A program made the translations under genes and the position numbers. Source: WSZJ01 sp964590435 (GTDB taxonomy: Bacteria; Planctomycetota; MHYJ01; WSZJ01). From it: a stretch of DNA of 64,000 bases. The stretch covers positions 1 to 64,000 of the forward strand of contig CAZPWT010000041.1 of NCBI GenBank assembly GCA_964590435.1, in the 5' to 3' direction. How positions within the stretch are numbered: the stretch's first letter is position 1; every line of letters starts with the position of its first letter. Positions 26,506 through 34,873 of the stretch are shown piece by piece. Under the pieces are notes generated by a model. The model made no database searches, was not told the DNA's origin, and worked only from the letters and a program-made list of their open reading frames with translations.

Positions 26506-26904
26506 CTAAGCGAACCGAGGTACGTGTCTTCCCAGGCTACTATTCTACTGCAACGCAATCCTTCGACTCGGCCTGCGGCCTCGCTCAGGATAAGCCGGGC
26601 CGCGAGGAGCTTGGACGTGAGAAGACTTTTTCTCGGCCCGGGTTAGATGTTTTCCCCGCTCATGGCCCCATCGTCTGGCGAGGCTGTTCCCTTGAGGAAG
26701 TCGCCTCCTTTTCCGTCACGATCGACAGGAGGTCCCGGATGATCGCTTTCCTGGCCCGGCCGAGATCCCTGTGCTGCGGGATGCCGCCGACGATCGTCTG
26801 CCGCGTTTCGATCCCCTCAGTGCCGGGAGGCTCATGGCTGGACTCCGTGGACGAATGGAACCTTCGTCTTCAGGGCCGTCGCAGGCAGAAGCCGTCAACC
26901 CGTG
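26506..26904. other. Stretch without a supported gene
   Basis: About 400 bases. It contains a variant of the dispersed palindrome at 26558-26592. On the minus strand an open frame ending at 26660 reads GIETRQTIVGGIPQHRDLGRA and so on, which has protein-like character but no start and no family I recognise; it may be another gene remnant. Confidence 0.4.
26558..26592. repeat. Dispersed palindromic repeat, variant copy
   Basis: Reads TCCTTCGACTCGGCC and CCTCGCTCAGGA on either side of a GC-rich centre, a diverged form of the repeat found at 18797, 41861 and 42551. Confidence 0.6.
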
Positions 26905-27522
26905 TCACTTCGACTTCCTGGCGCGAATCTCCGCCTTGTACTTCTCGGTAAGTTCCTGGTCAAATTTCCAGGTTCCTGCCTCTTTCACCATCACACTCCA
27001 GTCCTCCTTGACTGCGCCTCCGGACGATCTCGAAGTGGTGGCATAGGCTTTCCCGTCCCGCATCTCACACCCGGCCCATTTCTTCGCGGCGATCGACCTC
27101 CTTCCCTCCGCGGTCTGCAGAAGGCTCGTGAACTGGGCTCGGAGGAACTTTCGGGCGATCGCCTCGCCCGTGGCAGACCTGAGTTCCTCCACGGTCATCC
27201 CCGTCTGCTTCGCCATCCGCTCGATCGTCTCCGGTTCCCCCGTCAGCGCCAGGTCTCGGGCCTTGCCGAAGGTCACTCCCTGCGCCGCGTAGGTCGCGGC
27301 CGTCATGAAGCCCATTACCGCATCCACGTCGCCCGCCTCCGCCGCGGCCAGGAATCTCCCGTAGGCCTCGTCGGGCGTCTCTTCCCTCGGCGACTGCGTC
27401 GCGGCCTCGCCGTTCTTCCCTGGGGACGCTGGTCCGCCTGGGGCAGGGGAGGCCTTCCCGCACCCTTCGCCGGCTGCCAACGCCGTCACCAGAAAAGCCG
27501 TCCTCCACCCGCGGTTGAACAT
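26905..27522 (-). CDS. Unknown secreted or lipid-anchored protein
   Basis: 205 residues. N-terminal signal MFNRGWRTAFLVTALAAGEGC, with a cysteine in an atypical lipobox, then a Pro/Gly-rich linker and a helical domain beginning TPDEAYGRFLAAAEAGDVDAVMGFM. That stretch resembles DUF4878 or NTF2-like domains of exported proteins. Function unknown. The ribosome site AAAGGAGTTGGA chooses the ATG at 27522 rather than the in-frame GTG at 27537. Confidence 0.68.
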   Translation of the reverse strand: MFNRGWRTAFLVTALAAGEGCGKASPAPGGPASPGKNGEAATQSPREETPDEAYGRFLAAAEAGDVDAVMGFMTAATYAAQGVTFGKARDLALTGEPETIERMAKQTGMTVEELRSATGEAIARKFLRAQFTSLLQTAEGRRSIAAKKWAGCEMRDGKAYATTSRSSGGAVKEDWSVMVKEAGTWKFDQELTEKYKAEIRARKSK

Positions 27523-28072
27523 TCCAACTCCTTTCACGAATCGACACGAAAGCGAATAGGAAACTGGGATCGGTCCCTGGAACGGCCAGCCGCCCTATTG
27601 CGGGAACGGAATTGCTCAGGTCGCCCCCGGGACGCGATCCGGGAGGCTGGAGAAGCCTGCCAAATGGAAGCTCTTCACGGGCGGCCAATCTTGGCTTTGA
27701 GAGTGGCGCAAGTCCAGCGCAAACGAGTTTCCGGGCGCGCCCGCGAAAGGGGATCAAAACTCGACGCGTTGCGGTCCTTTTTCTGGCCGTTTTGGAGAGC
27801 GCGTGAAGAGTGCGGGCTATGGCCGTGGTCCGAACGACGACGGCGCTCGATTGTCTCTCTCGCTCCCTGCGGAAGAACTCGCCCAGGATGCCCGGCTGGC
27901 GCCCGATCCGGATCGCGCCGGACTTTCGGAGCGCCGGAAGCGTTCGCCGCTGGCCTCCAGCCCGAGTGGAGGCAGGAGAATCCTGCGAAGTGGCCCCGGA
28001 TCCTGGCCAGCCACCCGTGCGGAAATCTCGTGGTTCGAGGAGGCGACGGCCGAATGGCCTGCCTGCTCATCG
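27523..28072. other. Stretch without a supported gene
   Basis: About 550 bases. A rightward frame from GTG 27803 stays open but reads as Arg/Ser/Pro-rich sequence and runs through the antisense of the next real gene, so I do not call it. The 17-mer GGTCCGAACGACGACGG at 27826 is shared with 26386, which may be chance or a shared remnant. Confidence 0.4.
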
Positions 28073-28351
28073 TCACTTGACGACCGGCACCTCCCGGGTT
28101 CGCGCTTTCTTCAGCGTGGCGCCCATGAGCGCTCTTGTCTCCTCGCTTTCCGGCGTCATCACCAGCGTGTCGGGGCCGGAAGTCGTCAGGCAATAGGGAT
28201 AGTCCGACGGGATGTTCCTGATCACAAGCAGGTCGTCCTTGTCCCGGTCGTAGGGAAGTGTCTTGCCGTCGAGCTTTGCGTTCGCCTTCGGCATCTCCTT
28301 CTCGGCATCGAGCGTGACGATCTGGATTCCGCCCGGGACGAGCGTGATCAC
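28073..28351 (-). CDS. Unknown protein, third gene of a small operon
   Basis: 92 residues, not recognised. Begins with GTG at 28351 overlapping the upstream stop (GTGA). Contains LPYDRDKDDLLVIRNIPSDYPY and ends ATLKKARTREVPVVK. Soluble. Together with the two genes upstream it forms a tight, same-strand group with coding character; no function can be inferred. Confidence 0.65.
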   Translation of the reverse strand: MITLVPGGIQIVTLDAEKEMPKANAKLDGKTLPYDRDKDDLLVIRNIPSDYPYCLTTSGPDTLVMTPESEETRALMGATLKKARTREVPVVK

Positions 28352-28599
28352 TCGAAGGCGCAGGGGATCTTCAATCCGTTCTCGCCGCCGCTCTTCATCC
28401 AGAGTGTCCCCTTCCACTTCCCGGCGAGCACCTCTTCCACGTAGACCGGTTCCAGCATCACGGCCCGATACCGGTAGTCCTTCGCGGCAACCTCGTCCGC
28501 CTCTCCGGGAAGAACTGGATAGTTGGGGTCTCCGCCGTCGGAGAGGATGATTCCTCCGCCGCGAAAGTAGACGACGTGCGCGGAGGTAATGCAATCCAT
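28348..28599 (-). CDS. Unknown protein, second gene of a small operon
   Basis: 83 residues, not recognised. MDCITSAHVVYFRGGGIILSD at the N-terminus is followed by a charged C-terminal half. A GAGG ribosome site lies in the 12-base gap after the upstream stop, and the gene overlaps the next start by four bases. Confidence 0.65.
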   Translation of the reverse strand: MDCITSAHVVYFRGGGIILSDGGDPNYPVLPGEADEVAAKDYRYRAVMLEPVYVEEVLAGKWKGTLWMKSGGENGLKIPCAFE

Positions 28600-28611
28600 C
28601 GAGTAGTCCTC

Positions 28612-28992
28612 TTACCGGAAGGACGGTGATTCCTTGGACAGCTTGGCCCACTGTGTGGGGAACACTCCCAGGGTGATGTCGCTGCCGTACTTCACGCCGA
28701 TCTCGGCGCACCTCAGCGCCTCCTCGATGATCTTCCAGCGCCGCTTGTCCTTGAGAGGAAGGGACTGATCCAGCGACCTTCCCTTCGGATCCTGCCACTC
28801 GATGGCGCCGCCCTTGGATCCCTCGAACTTGAGTGCGCCGGCGGGATTCAGTGCGCGCGTTCCGTGACCCGTGAAAAACTCGGTGAATTGTTCCGCGAAC
28901 GACCGGATTGCGACGCGCGGGGCGTAGGAGTCCGCGATGAGGTGCGAGTCTTTGAGAGCCGGGTCGTAGGAGTAATTTGTTCGATTTCGCAA
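28612..28992 (-). CDS. Unknown protein, first gene of a small operon, possibly 5'-truncated
   Basis: About 126 residues from a TTG at 28992; the true start is uncertain. The frame is open further upstream but runs into sequence that belongs to the displaced membrane-protein fragment, so the 5' end may have been cut off when that junction formed. Recognisable only as coding by its even composition (SYDPALKDSHLIADSYAPRVA...GSDITLGVFPTQWAKLS). Function unknown. Confidence 0.5.
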   Translation of the reverse strand: MRNRTNYSYDPALKDSHLIADSYAPRVAIRSFAEQFTEFFTGHGTRALNPAGALKFEGSKGGAIEWQDPKGRSLDQSLPLKDKRRWKIIEEALRCAEIGVKYGSDITLGVFPTQWAKLSKESPSFR

Positions 28993-29061
28993 CCCAGCCG
29001 AGTCGCCAACCCAGGTCGAAAAACTGCCGGCGTCATGATCGCTTCTTGTCCGAACGCCCAC

Positions 29062-29269
29062 CGGCAGCGCGGTGCTGGCGGCGGGGGGCGTGGGCTGGCT
29101 GTTCATCCTGAGCGCGATGGGCGGGTTCGGGGGCGACACGGGTCGCGGTGCGTGGTGGGCGCTGACGATCCTCCCGTACCCAATCGGCTGGGGGCCCGAG
29201 CTGGTCTGCCTCGGGCGCTCCCTGCGGGCCGGCGGTGGGGAAGGGGAGGATCGTCAGACGCAGGGCTGA
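29062..29269 (+). pseudogene. Displaced 3' end of the membrane protein gene at 24613
   Basis: FILSAMGGFGGDTGRGAWWALTILPYPIGW and LVCLGR.LRAGG match the last 65 residues of the gene at 24613-25146; DNA identity is about 85% by eye and both end at the same stop. No N-terminal part is present. About 3.9 kb of unrelated genes and remnants separate it from the intact copy, the same arrangement as at hisS and the LLM gene. Confidence 0.85.
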
Positions 29270-29297
29270 GGCGCGAGCCTCGGCCACGCGGTGCTCT

Positions 29298-29867
29298 CTA
29301 TTTTCTTCGCTTGCTCGAAATCTCCATCATCTTCACTTCGTCTTTCCCCTCGCCCGTGTACATCTCCAGCAGCATTTCGTCGGGCCCCTTCTCCGTCTGC
29401 ACCCAGCGCGTGTGAATCTGCGTGCCCTTCGTCGCCTCCGTCATCATCCCCTTGAACTCGATCGTCTTGCCTCCGTCCGCACTCGTCCCCTCGAGGTACG
29501 TCGGGGCGGTGCCCATGTTGTCGATCGCGAAGATCGACCACTTCTTCGTCGTCCCGTCGTAGCCGATCGTCGATTCGCCGGTGTACTTCGTGCCGCCCAT
29601 GTCGCTGGTGGCGGTCATGCGGCTGAAGCGACCCTCCATGACCATCGCGATCTCCGCGGAGCTGGTCATCTCGAACGGCTTTCCGCCGCGTTTCATCCAC
29701 ATCTTGATGGCGCGGTTCCACGAGCCGGACCACTTCGCCATGACCGCGTGTTCCGGCCCCGGATCGCCGGGTTCGCCCCCGGCGGGTTTCCCGTCGTCGG
29801 ACAGGAGCGGGCGGGCGGCCAGCAGGAGGGCGGCGGCGGCGAGGAAGAGGACGAGGGACTTCTTCAT
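29298..29867 (-). CDS. DUF1579 family exported protein
   Basis: 189 residues with a signal peptide (MKKSLVLFLAAAALLLAA). The block EHAVMAKWSGSWNRAIKMWM and the final KDEVKMMEISSKRRK match DUF1579, a lipocalin-like family common in planctomycetes and verrucomicrobia whose function is unknown. The ribosome site AAGGAGCC supports the ATG at 29867. Confidence 0.85.
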   Translation of the reverse strand: MKKSLVLFLAAAALLLAARPLLSDDGKPAGGEPGDPGPEHAVMAKWSGSWNRAIKMWMKRGGKPFEMTSSAEIAMVMEGRFSRMTATSDMGGTKYTGESTIGYDGTTKKWSIFAIDNMGTAPTYLEGTSADGGKTIEFKGMMTEATKGTQIHTRWVQTEKGPDEMLLEMYTGEGKDEVKMMEISSKRRK

Positions 29868-29965
29868 GTCTCGGCTCCTTTGCTATTTGGCCGGCTGGGG
29901 CGCGGCCTCGATCACGAGGGCGATTCCTGGGCCGCGCGCATCCATCAGAGAGGGAAGCGCCTGGG

Positions 29966-30611
29966 TCACTCCTTCGTGCCCGCGGCGATGTGAGTGACGC
30001 CCTGGAGCACGACCCTGCCCGGCTTGGAACTCTTCTTTACAGCTTCTTCGGCAATTTCTTTCTTCGCGATCTCCTGCTTGTCGGCCGGCAGCTGCGAGAA
30101 CAGGCTCGCGACCGGACCGGCGAGGGCCCGAATGAAGACGTCGTACTCGGCCCCGGTGGCGAAGTCGGCCATCGGGATGGTCACCTGCTCCACGACGACG
30201 TCGCGGAACCCCGCTTCCTCGAGGACGCCGCGCAGCCGGTCGGCGCTGGCGAACGCGAAGATCCCGGGGGCGCCCGGCGGCGGGTCGGGGATGGTCATGT
30301 GCTTCTTCAGGACGCCCATCGGGACCGTGACGAAGGGATTGCGCGCGGGATCGGCCCAGCAGGCGACGGCCAGGCGACCGCCCGGCCGAAGCGCGCGGAG
30401 GGCCGGCCGCAGGCACGCCAGGGGATCGGGCATGAACATGAGGCCCCACCGGATCGAGGACGCGCGCCCCGGGACCGATCCTTGCAAGCTCGATCATGCG
30501 CGCCGCGACGGGCGCCGCCCAGGTGGTCAGCGTCTCGTCGTATCTCCCCCATCCGGGCGCGACCGCCGTCCAGCTCTGGAGTTGCTTTGCCTTCGCTTCT
30601 GACTTGTCCAT
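29966..30611 (-). pseudogene. SAM-dependent methyltransferase lacking its cofactor site
   Basis: The N-terminus (SWTAVAPGWGRYDETLTTWAA...IGPGARVLD) ends exactly where motif I (DxGxGxG) should begin. The sequence then resumes in another frame at RWGLMFMPDPLACLRPALRALRPGGRL and continues normally to the end. Roughly 50 residues carrying the SAM-binding loop are gone, and the join near 30450-30456 shifts the frame. It keeps a strong ribosome site (GGAGGAGACG), so the loss looks recent. Confidence 0.82.
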
Positions 30612-30796
30612 CGGCGTCTCCTCCCGAATGTGAGGGACCGCATCTTACTACGAGCGGACACTCTCCGATCCCGAGGGCAGCAGGCGGCAATCAAGGTCCG
30701 GCTGGACGGGATGGGTGCGCTTGCGGGAAACCGCGGGGAGCAGCCGTGGGTCCCACGTGGCGTCGCCGGTCACAGGGTCCAGATGGCCCAGACCGG

Positions 30797-32719
30797 TTAC
30801 TTCGCCATGGCGTCCAGGATTTCGCGGACGGCGTCCCGAAGCGCCCGCAGGCCGAACGGTTTGCGCAGGAACGCCTGCCCTTCCTCCACGACGCCGCGCC
30901 GGACCCGATCGTCGTCGATGTAGCCCGAGATAAACAGCACCGGGACTGCCCGCGCTTCCCGCATCCGCGCCGCCATCTCACGGCCGGTCATGCCGGGCAT
31001 GATCACATCGGTAATGACGAGGTCGAACGCCGAGGGATCCGCCTTGAAGGAGGACAGCCCTTCGGAACCGCAAGTCGCGGTGGTGACGCTGTAACCGTGG
31101 GACTGCAACGCTCTCCGGGCGACGTCGCGCACGCCATCCTCGTCCTCGACCAGGAGGATGCGTTCCTTCCCCGGCCGCGGCGCCGGGCCCGGCAGCGACG
31201 GGTGCTTTCCGCTGGGCGCACCCGCGGTCCCGGGCAGGTAGATCCGGAACTTCGACCCGGCTCCCGGCGCGCTCTCGACTTCGATGTGTCCGCCGCCTTT
31301 CTCCACGATCCCGTAGACCGTCGACAGTCCGAGCCCCGTTCCTCGCCCGACCGGTTTCGTCGTGAAGAAGGGCTCGAACAGGTGCGAAAGCGTCTCCCTG
31401 TCCATCCCGATTCCGGTGTCCGCCACCTCGATCACGACGTAGGCGGAATCGCGCGGCAGGCCGGGCGGAAGGCGTTCGATCTCCGGCGGGGAAGCGCCGC
31501 GGCTCAGGACGGACAGGCGTCCGCCATCGGGCATGGCGTCCCTCGCGTTCACCACCAGGTTGAGCACGGCCTGGTCGAGCTGCGACGGATCCATGCGCAC
31601 TCTCGGCAGCTCGGGCGCCAGCGACCAGGTGAATTCGATGTCCTCGCGAACCAGGCGCTTCAGCATCTGGCGCACGCTCTCGAGGCGCGCGTTCAGGTCG
31701 AACGTCGAGGCGACCGACACGTCCCGCCGGCTGAAGGCGAGGAGCTGCTTGACCAGCGCCTCGCCGCGCGTCGCCGCCTTGGTGACTTCGCTGAGTGAAC
31801 CCCGGATCGGATGGCCGTCGGGAAGCCCCTCCACCGCGAGCTCGCTGAATCCCAAAATCGCCATGAGGAGGTTGTTGAAGTCGTGGGCCACGCCTCCCGC
31901 AAGTCGGCCGACCGCGTCCAGCTTCTGGGCGTGGCGCAGCTTCTCCTCCGCCTTGAGAGCTGCCTCCGTCCGCTCGTGGACCTGCTTCTCCAGCGTTTCG
32001 TTGACCGCCGCCAGGCGCCGTTCCACGTTCTTCCGCTCCGTCACGTCCCGGACCACGGACTGCGTGCCGACGCAGGCGCCATCCTCGACGACCCGCACGA
32101 CCCTCACCTCGAGGTCCATGCGCCGGCCGCTTCGATGGAGGCCGACGTACTCGAAATGGGAAGGGACGTCCTCTCCCCTGAGGCGGCGTTCGTGGCGGTC
32201 GCGGAGGCGGGCGCGGAATTCGGGGGCGACGTAGTCCTCGAGGCGGACGGTCCGGAGTTCATCGCGGGAAATGCCGAACAGCTCGAGGAAGCGGTCGTTG
32301 GCGAAGACGACGCGCCCGGACTCGTCGTCGAGGAAGAGGGCGTCGGGGAGGTTGTCGACGACCCGGTGATACGCCTGTTCCAAGGAGGCGCGGCCGCGCT
32401 CCGACCGGCGCTTCTCGGTGAGGTCCTCGACGATGCCGTGGATCTCGCCGTCGGCGAGCAGGGCGGACACGAGGACGTCCACGACGGTCGAATCGGCGCG
32501 CGTCCACCGTTCGGGCCGGCGGCTGACGGCTTCTCCCCGGGCGAGCCGCGCGGCCGTGAGCTCGAGGAACGGGATGCGCTGCCCGGGACTCACGGGCGCG
32601 CCGAGGAGGTTCTCGAGCGCGCGGTTCGCCAGCAGAGTCGTCCCGTCGGCGGTGGCGATCCAGGAGGCCACGCCCGCTTGGTCCAGCAGGTCGATCAGGG
32701 GCTCTTTCCGGGTGCCCAT
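30797..32719 (-). CDS. Hybrid sensor histidine kinase (PAS-PAS-HisKA-HATPase-REC)
   Basis: 640 residues, soluble. Two PAS domains (about 5-115 and 125-245; LFLDDESGRVVFANDRFLEL) lead by a short coiled coil to HisKA with H279 in GVAHDFNNLL, an ATPase domain (NLVVNARDAMPDGG, DTGIGMDRE, GRGTGLGLSTVYG) and a receiver with D571 in LVITDVIMPGMTG. It is of the same architecture as the kinase at 2260 but not a close copy. The ATG at 32719 lies nine bases after TAGAAT (32729-32734). No dedicated response regulator is adjacent. Confidence 0.92.
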   Translation of the reverse strand: MGTRKEPLIDLLDQAGVASWIATADGTTLLANRALENLLGAPVSPGQRIPFLELTAARLARGEAVSRRPERWTRADSTVVDVLVSALLADGEIHGIVEDLTEKRRSERGRASLEQAYHRVVDNLPDALFLDDESGRVVFANDRFLELFGISRDELRTVRLEDYVAPEFRARLRDRHERRLRGEDVPSHFEYVGLHRSGRRMDLEVRVVRVVEDGACVGTQSVVRDVTERKNVERRLAAVNETLEKQVHERTEAALKAEEKLRHAQKLDAVGRLAGGVAHDFNNLLMAILGFSELAVEGLPDGHPIRGSLSEVTKAATRGEALVKQLLAFSRRDVSVASTFDLNARLESVRQMLKRLVREDIEFTWSLAPELPRVRMDPSQLDQAVLNLVVNARDAMPDGGRLSVLSRGASPPEIERLPPGLPRDSAYVVIEVADTGIGMDRETLSHLFEPFFTTKPVGRGTGLGLSTVYGIVEKGGGHIEVESAPGAGSKFRIYLPGTAGAPSGKHPSLPGPAPRPGKERILLVEDEDGVRDVARRALQSHGYSVTTATCGSEGLSSFKADPSAFDLVITDVIMPGMTGREMAARMREARAVPVLFISGYIDDDRVRRGVVEEGQAFLRKPFGLRALRDAVREILDAMAK

Positions 32720-32864
32720 CTCGCGTGGATTCTAGCAGTTTGCCCGGGCCGGCCGGCGCGCGGAAGGCAGGGGCGATGAGGGTGCGGCAGGGCGGGGGCC
32801 GGTCGTCGGGTGGCGCGCTGCGCTCGATGTTCCGCCACGACTTCGATCTGTTAGGATCGCAGCC

Positions 32865-34745
32865 ATGCGAATTCGACGCGCATTCGCCCTGACTCTCCTC
32901 TTTTCCCGGGCCGCGGTCGCCGAAGAACCGGCTTCGCCCGTAAGCAAGGACCGGTTTGGCGACCCTCTCCCCGCCGGCGCGGTCCATCGACTCGGCACCG
33001 TGCGCATGCGCCTCAACGGAACGATCATGGCAGTGGCGGTTTCGCCGGACGGCAAGTGGGTGGCGATGGGAGGTCAGGACCTGAAGCTGGGCGTGTGGGA
33101 GCTGGCGACCGGGAAGCCGGTCAAGCTGGTCGAGCTCAAGCGATACGTGGACAGTTTGAGCTGGTCGCCGGACTCCACCCGGCTGGCCTGGTCGGCGGGG
33201 ACAGGGGCGCAGGTGTGGGACTCGCGCAACGACCAGGTCGTCGGTTCGCCGGCCAGGATGGCCGTGTCGGGAAAGAAGATCGCCTGGTCGCCCGACGGCA
33301 AGCGCCTCGCCGCGGCGGGATACCGAGGACTGCAGTATCTCTCGGCCGATCTTCAGACGGTCGAGGAGAAGTCGCCGGAGTTGAAGCTCGAGAGCCTGGC
33401 GTGGGCGCCGGACGGCAAGGCCCTGTACGTGGGAGAGGACGACGGCCCAGTCGTCGCCCTCGATGCGGATTCGGGAACCGCGGGAAAGAAGTTCCCCGGC
33501 TTGACCAAGTCGACGACCGCCGTCGGCGTCGATCCCCGGGGCCGCTGGCTCGCCGGCGCCTCGCGCGACGGCACCGTCCTCGCCTGGGACGTCGCTTCCG
33601 GGAAGGAGTTGTTCCGGGTCGAGAAGCTCTCTTTCTGGCCGACGGCGCTGGAAGTCTCTCCGGACGGATCCCGCCTTGCCGTCGCCAGCCAGATGGAGGG
33701 CGTGCGGCTGATCGATACCGTCACCTGGAAGGAGGTCGAACGATTCAAGACCTGCCCGGGCTCGGATGGGGCGCTGGCGTTCACTCCCGACGGACGCCGA
33801 ATCGTCGCCGGCGGCCATTCCCAGGCCCTCCACATCCGCGATCTCGAATCGAAGAAGGCCGTGCGGCTCTTCCCCGGCCACGATGGATACGCCACCGCCG
33901 CCGTCTTCCTGAAGGGCGGCAGCGTCCTGGCCAGCGCGGGGTGGGACGGTGCCGTCGTGTTCTGGGATCCGCGGGATGGATCGGAGAAGCTCCGGATCGA
34001 GGACGGCGAGTCCATGGTTTACGCGCTCGCGCCCTCCCCCGACGGCGCCCGGGTTGTCTCCTCCGGCACGCGATTGCGGGTCTTCGACGCCGGCACCGGG
34101 CAGGTCCAGGCCGAACTGCCGGGGCAGGAGAAGGGATACGCTCAGCCGGTCTGGTCGCCGGACGGGAAATCGGTCCGCGCGGTGAGCGCGAAGGAGAAGC
34201 TGCTGCGGTGGAATCCCGACGCCGGCGACCCGGCAGCCGAACTCGATCTTCCCGGCCCCTCCTTGAGCCTCCGCGCGATCCCGGGAACCGGCGAGCTCGT
34301 CTGCGGCCGTGAGGACGGTCACCTGCTGTGGTTCGACGGAGCGACGGGAGCGGTGACGCGGGACGTCGCCGCACACCCCCGGTGGGTCGCCGCCCTTGCG
34401 GTTTCCCCGGACGGCGCGATCGTCGCCGCCGGCGGCGGAGCCGAGCGCGTCAGCCTCTATAACGCGAAAACCGGTGACAGGATCCGCGACCTCGACGGCA
34501 ACGCGACCAGCGCCTGGCACCTCGCTTTCTCCCCGGACGGCCAACTGCTCGCGGTCGCGTGCCAGGGAAATTCCGTGCGCGTCTGGGAGACGGCCACGGG
34601 CGTGCTCCGGAAGACGTTCGAGGGACACACCGGGCCCGTGACCTGCGTCCAATTCTCCCCGGACGGTAACCGGCTCGCCTCGAGCAGCTGGGATTCCACG
34701 ATCCTGGTGTGGGACACCTCAGCCCTGCGTCGGAAGCAGGATTGA
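32865..34745 (+). CDS. Secreted WD40-repeat protein, planctomycete type
   Basis: 626 residues. A signal peptide (cleavage near AAVA-EE) is followed by DRFGDPLPAGAVHRLGTVRMR, an opening I associate with planctomycete WD40 proteins, and then by about a dozen WD40 repeats with the recurring AVSPDGKxLA...VWE pattern to the end, probably two propellers. Likely a periplasmic or surface interaction platform. Seven bases after TAGGAT (32852-32857) comes the ATG at 32865, so a leaderless start is inferred. It is divergent from the kinase at 32719. Confidence 0.9.
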   Translation: MRIRRAFALTLLFSRAAVAEEPASPVSKDRFGDPLPAGAVHRLGTVRMRLNGTIMAVAVSPDGKWVAMGGQDLKLGVWELATGKPVKLVELKRYVDSLSWSPDSTRLAWSAGTGAQVWDSRNDQVVGSPARMAVSGKKIAWSPDGKRLAAAGYRGLQYLSADLQTVEEKSPELKLESLAWAPDGKALYVGEDDGPVVALDADSGTAGKKFPGLTKSTTAVGVDPRGRWLAGASRDGTVLAWDVASGKELFRVEKLSFWPTALEVSPDGSRLAVASQMEGVRLIDTVTWKEVERFKTCPGSDGALAFTPDGRRIVAGGHSQALHIRDLESKKAVRLFPGHDGYATAAVFLKGGSVLASAGWDGAVVFWDPRDGSEKLRIEDGESMVYALAPSPDGARVVSSGTRLRVFDAGTGQVQAELPGQEKGYAQPVWSPDGKSVRAVSAKEKLLRWNPDAGDPAAELDLPGPSLSLRAIPGTGELVCGREDGHLLWFDGATGAVTRDVAAHPRWVAALAVSPDGAIVAAGGGAERVSLYNAKTGDRIRDLDGNATSAWHLAFSPDGQLLAVACQGNSVRVWETATGVLRKTFEGHTGPVTCVQFSPDGNRLASSSWDSTILVWDTSALRRKQD

Positions 34746-34873
34746 TTTCAGCGACGCGCTGCGATCCGCGCTGCCGCGGGCCGCTTACGGATCTCTTCGT
34801 GCCGCAGTGGCGACGAGCCGTTCTACTCCCCGATGCCTAGCCTCCGGACATCAGCGAACCACCCGCCTGATGG

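Noticed and set aside
27803..28080. Rightward open frame with GTG start
   Set aside because: Composition is Arg/Ser/Pro-rich and it continues through the antisense of the gene at 28073; no ribosome site or conserved motif.
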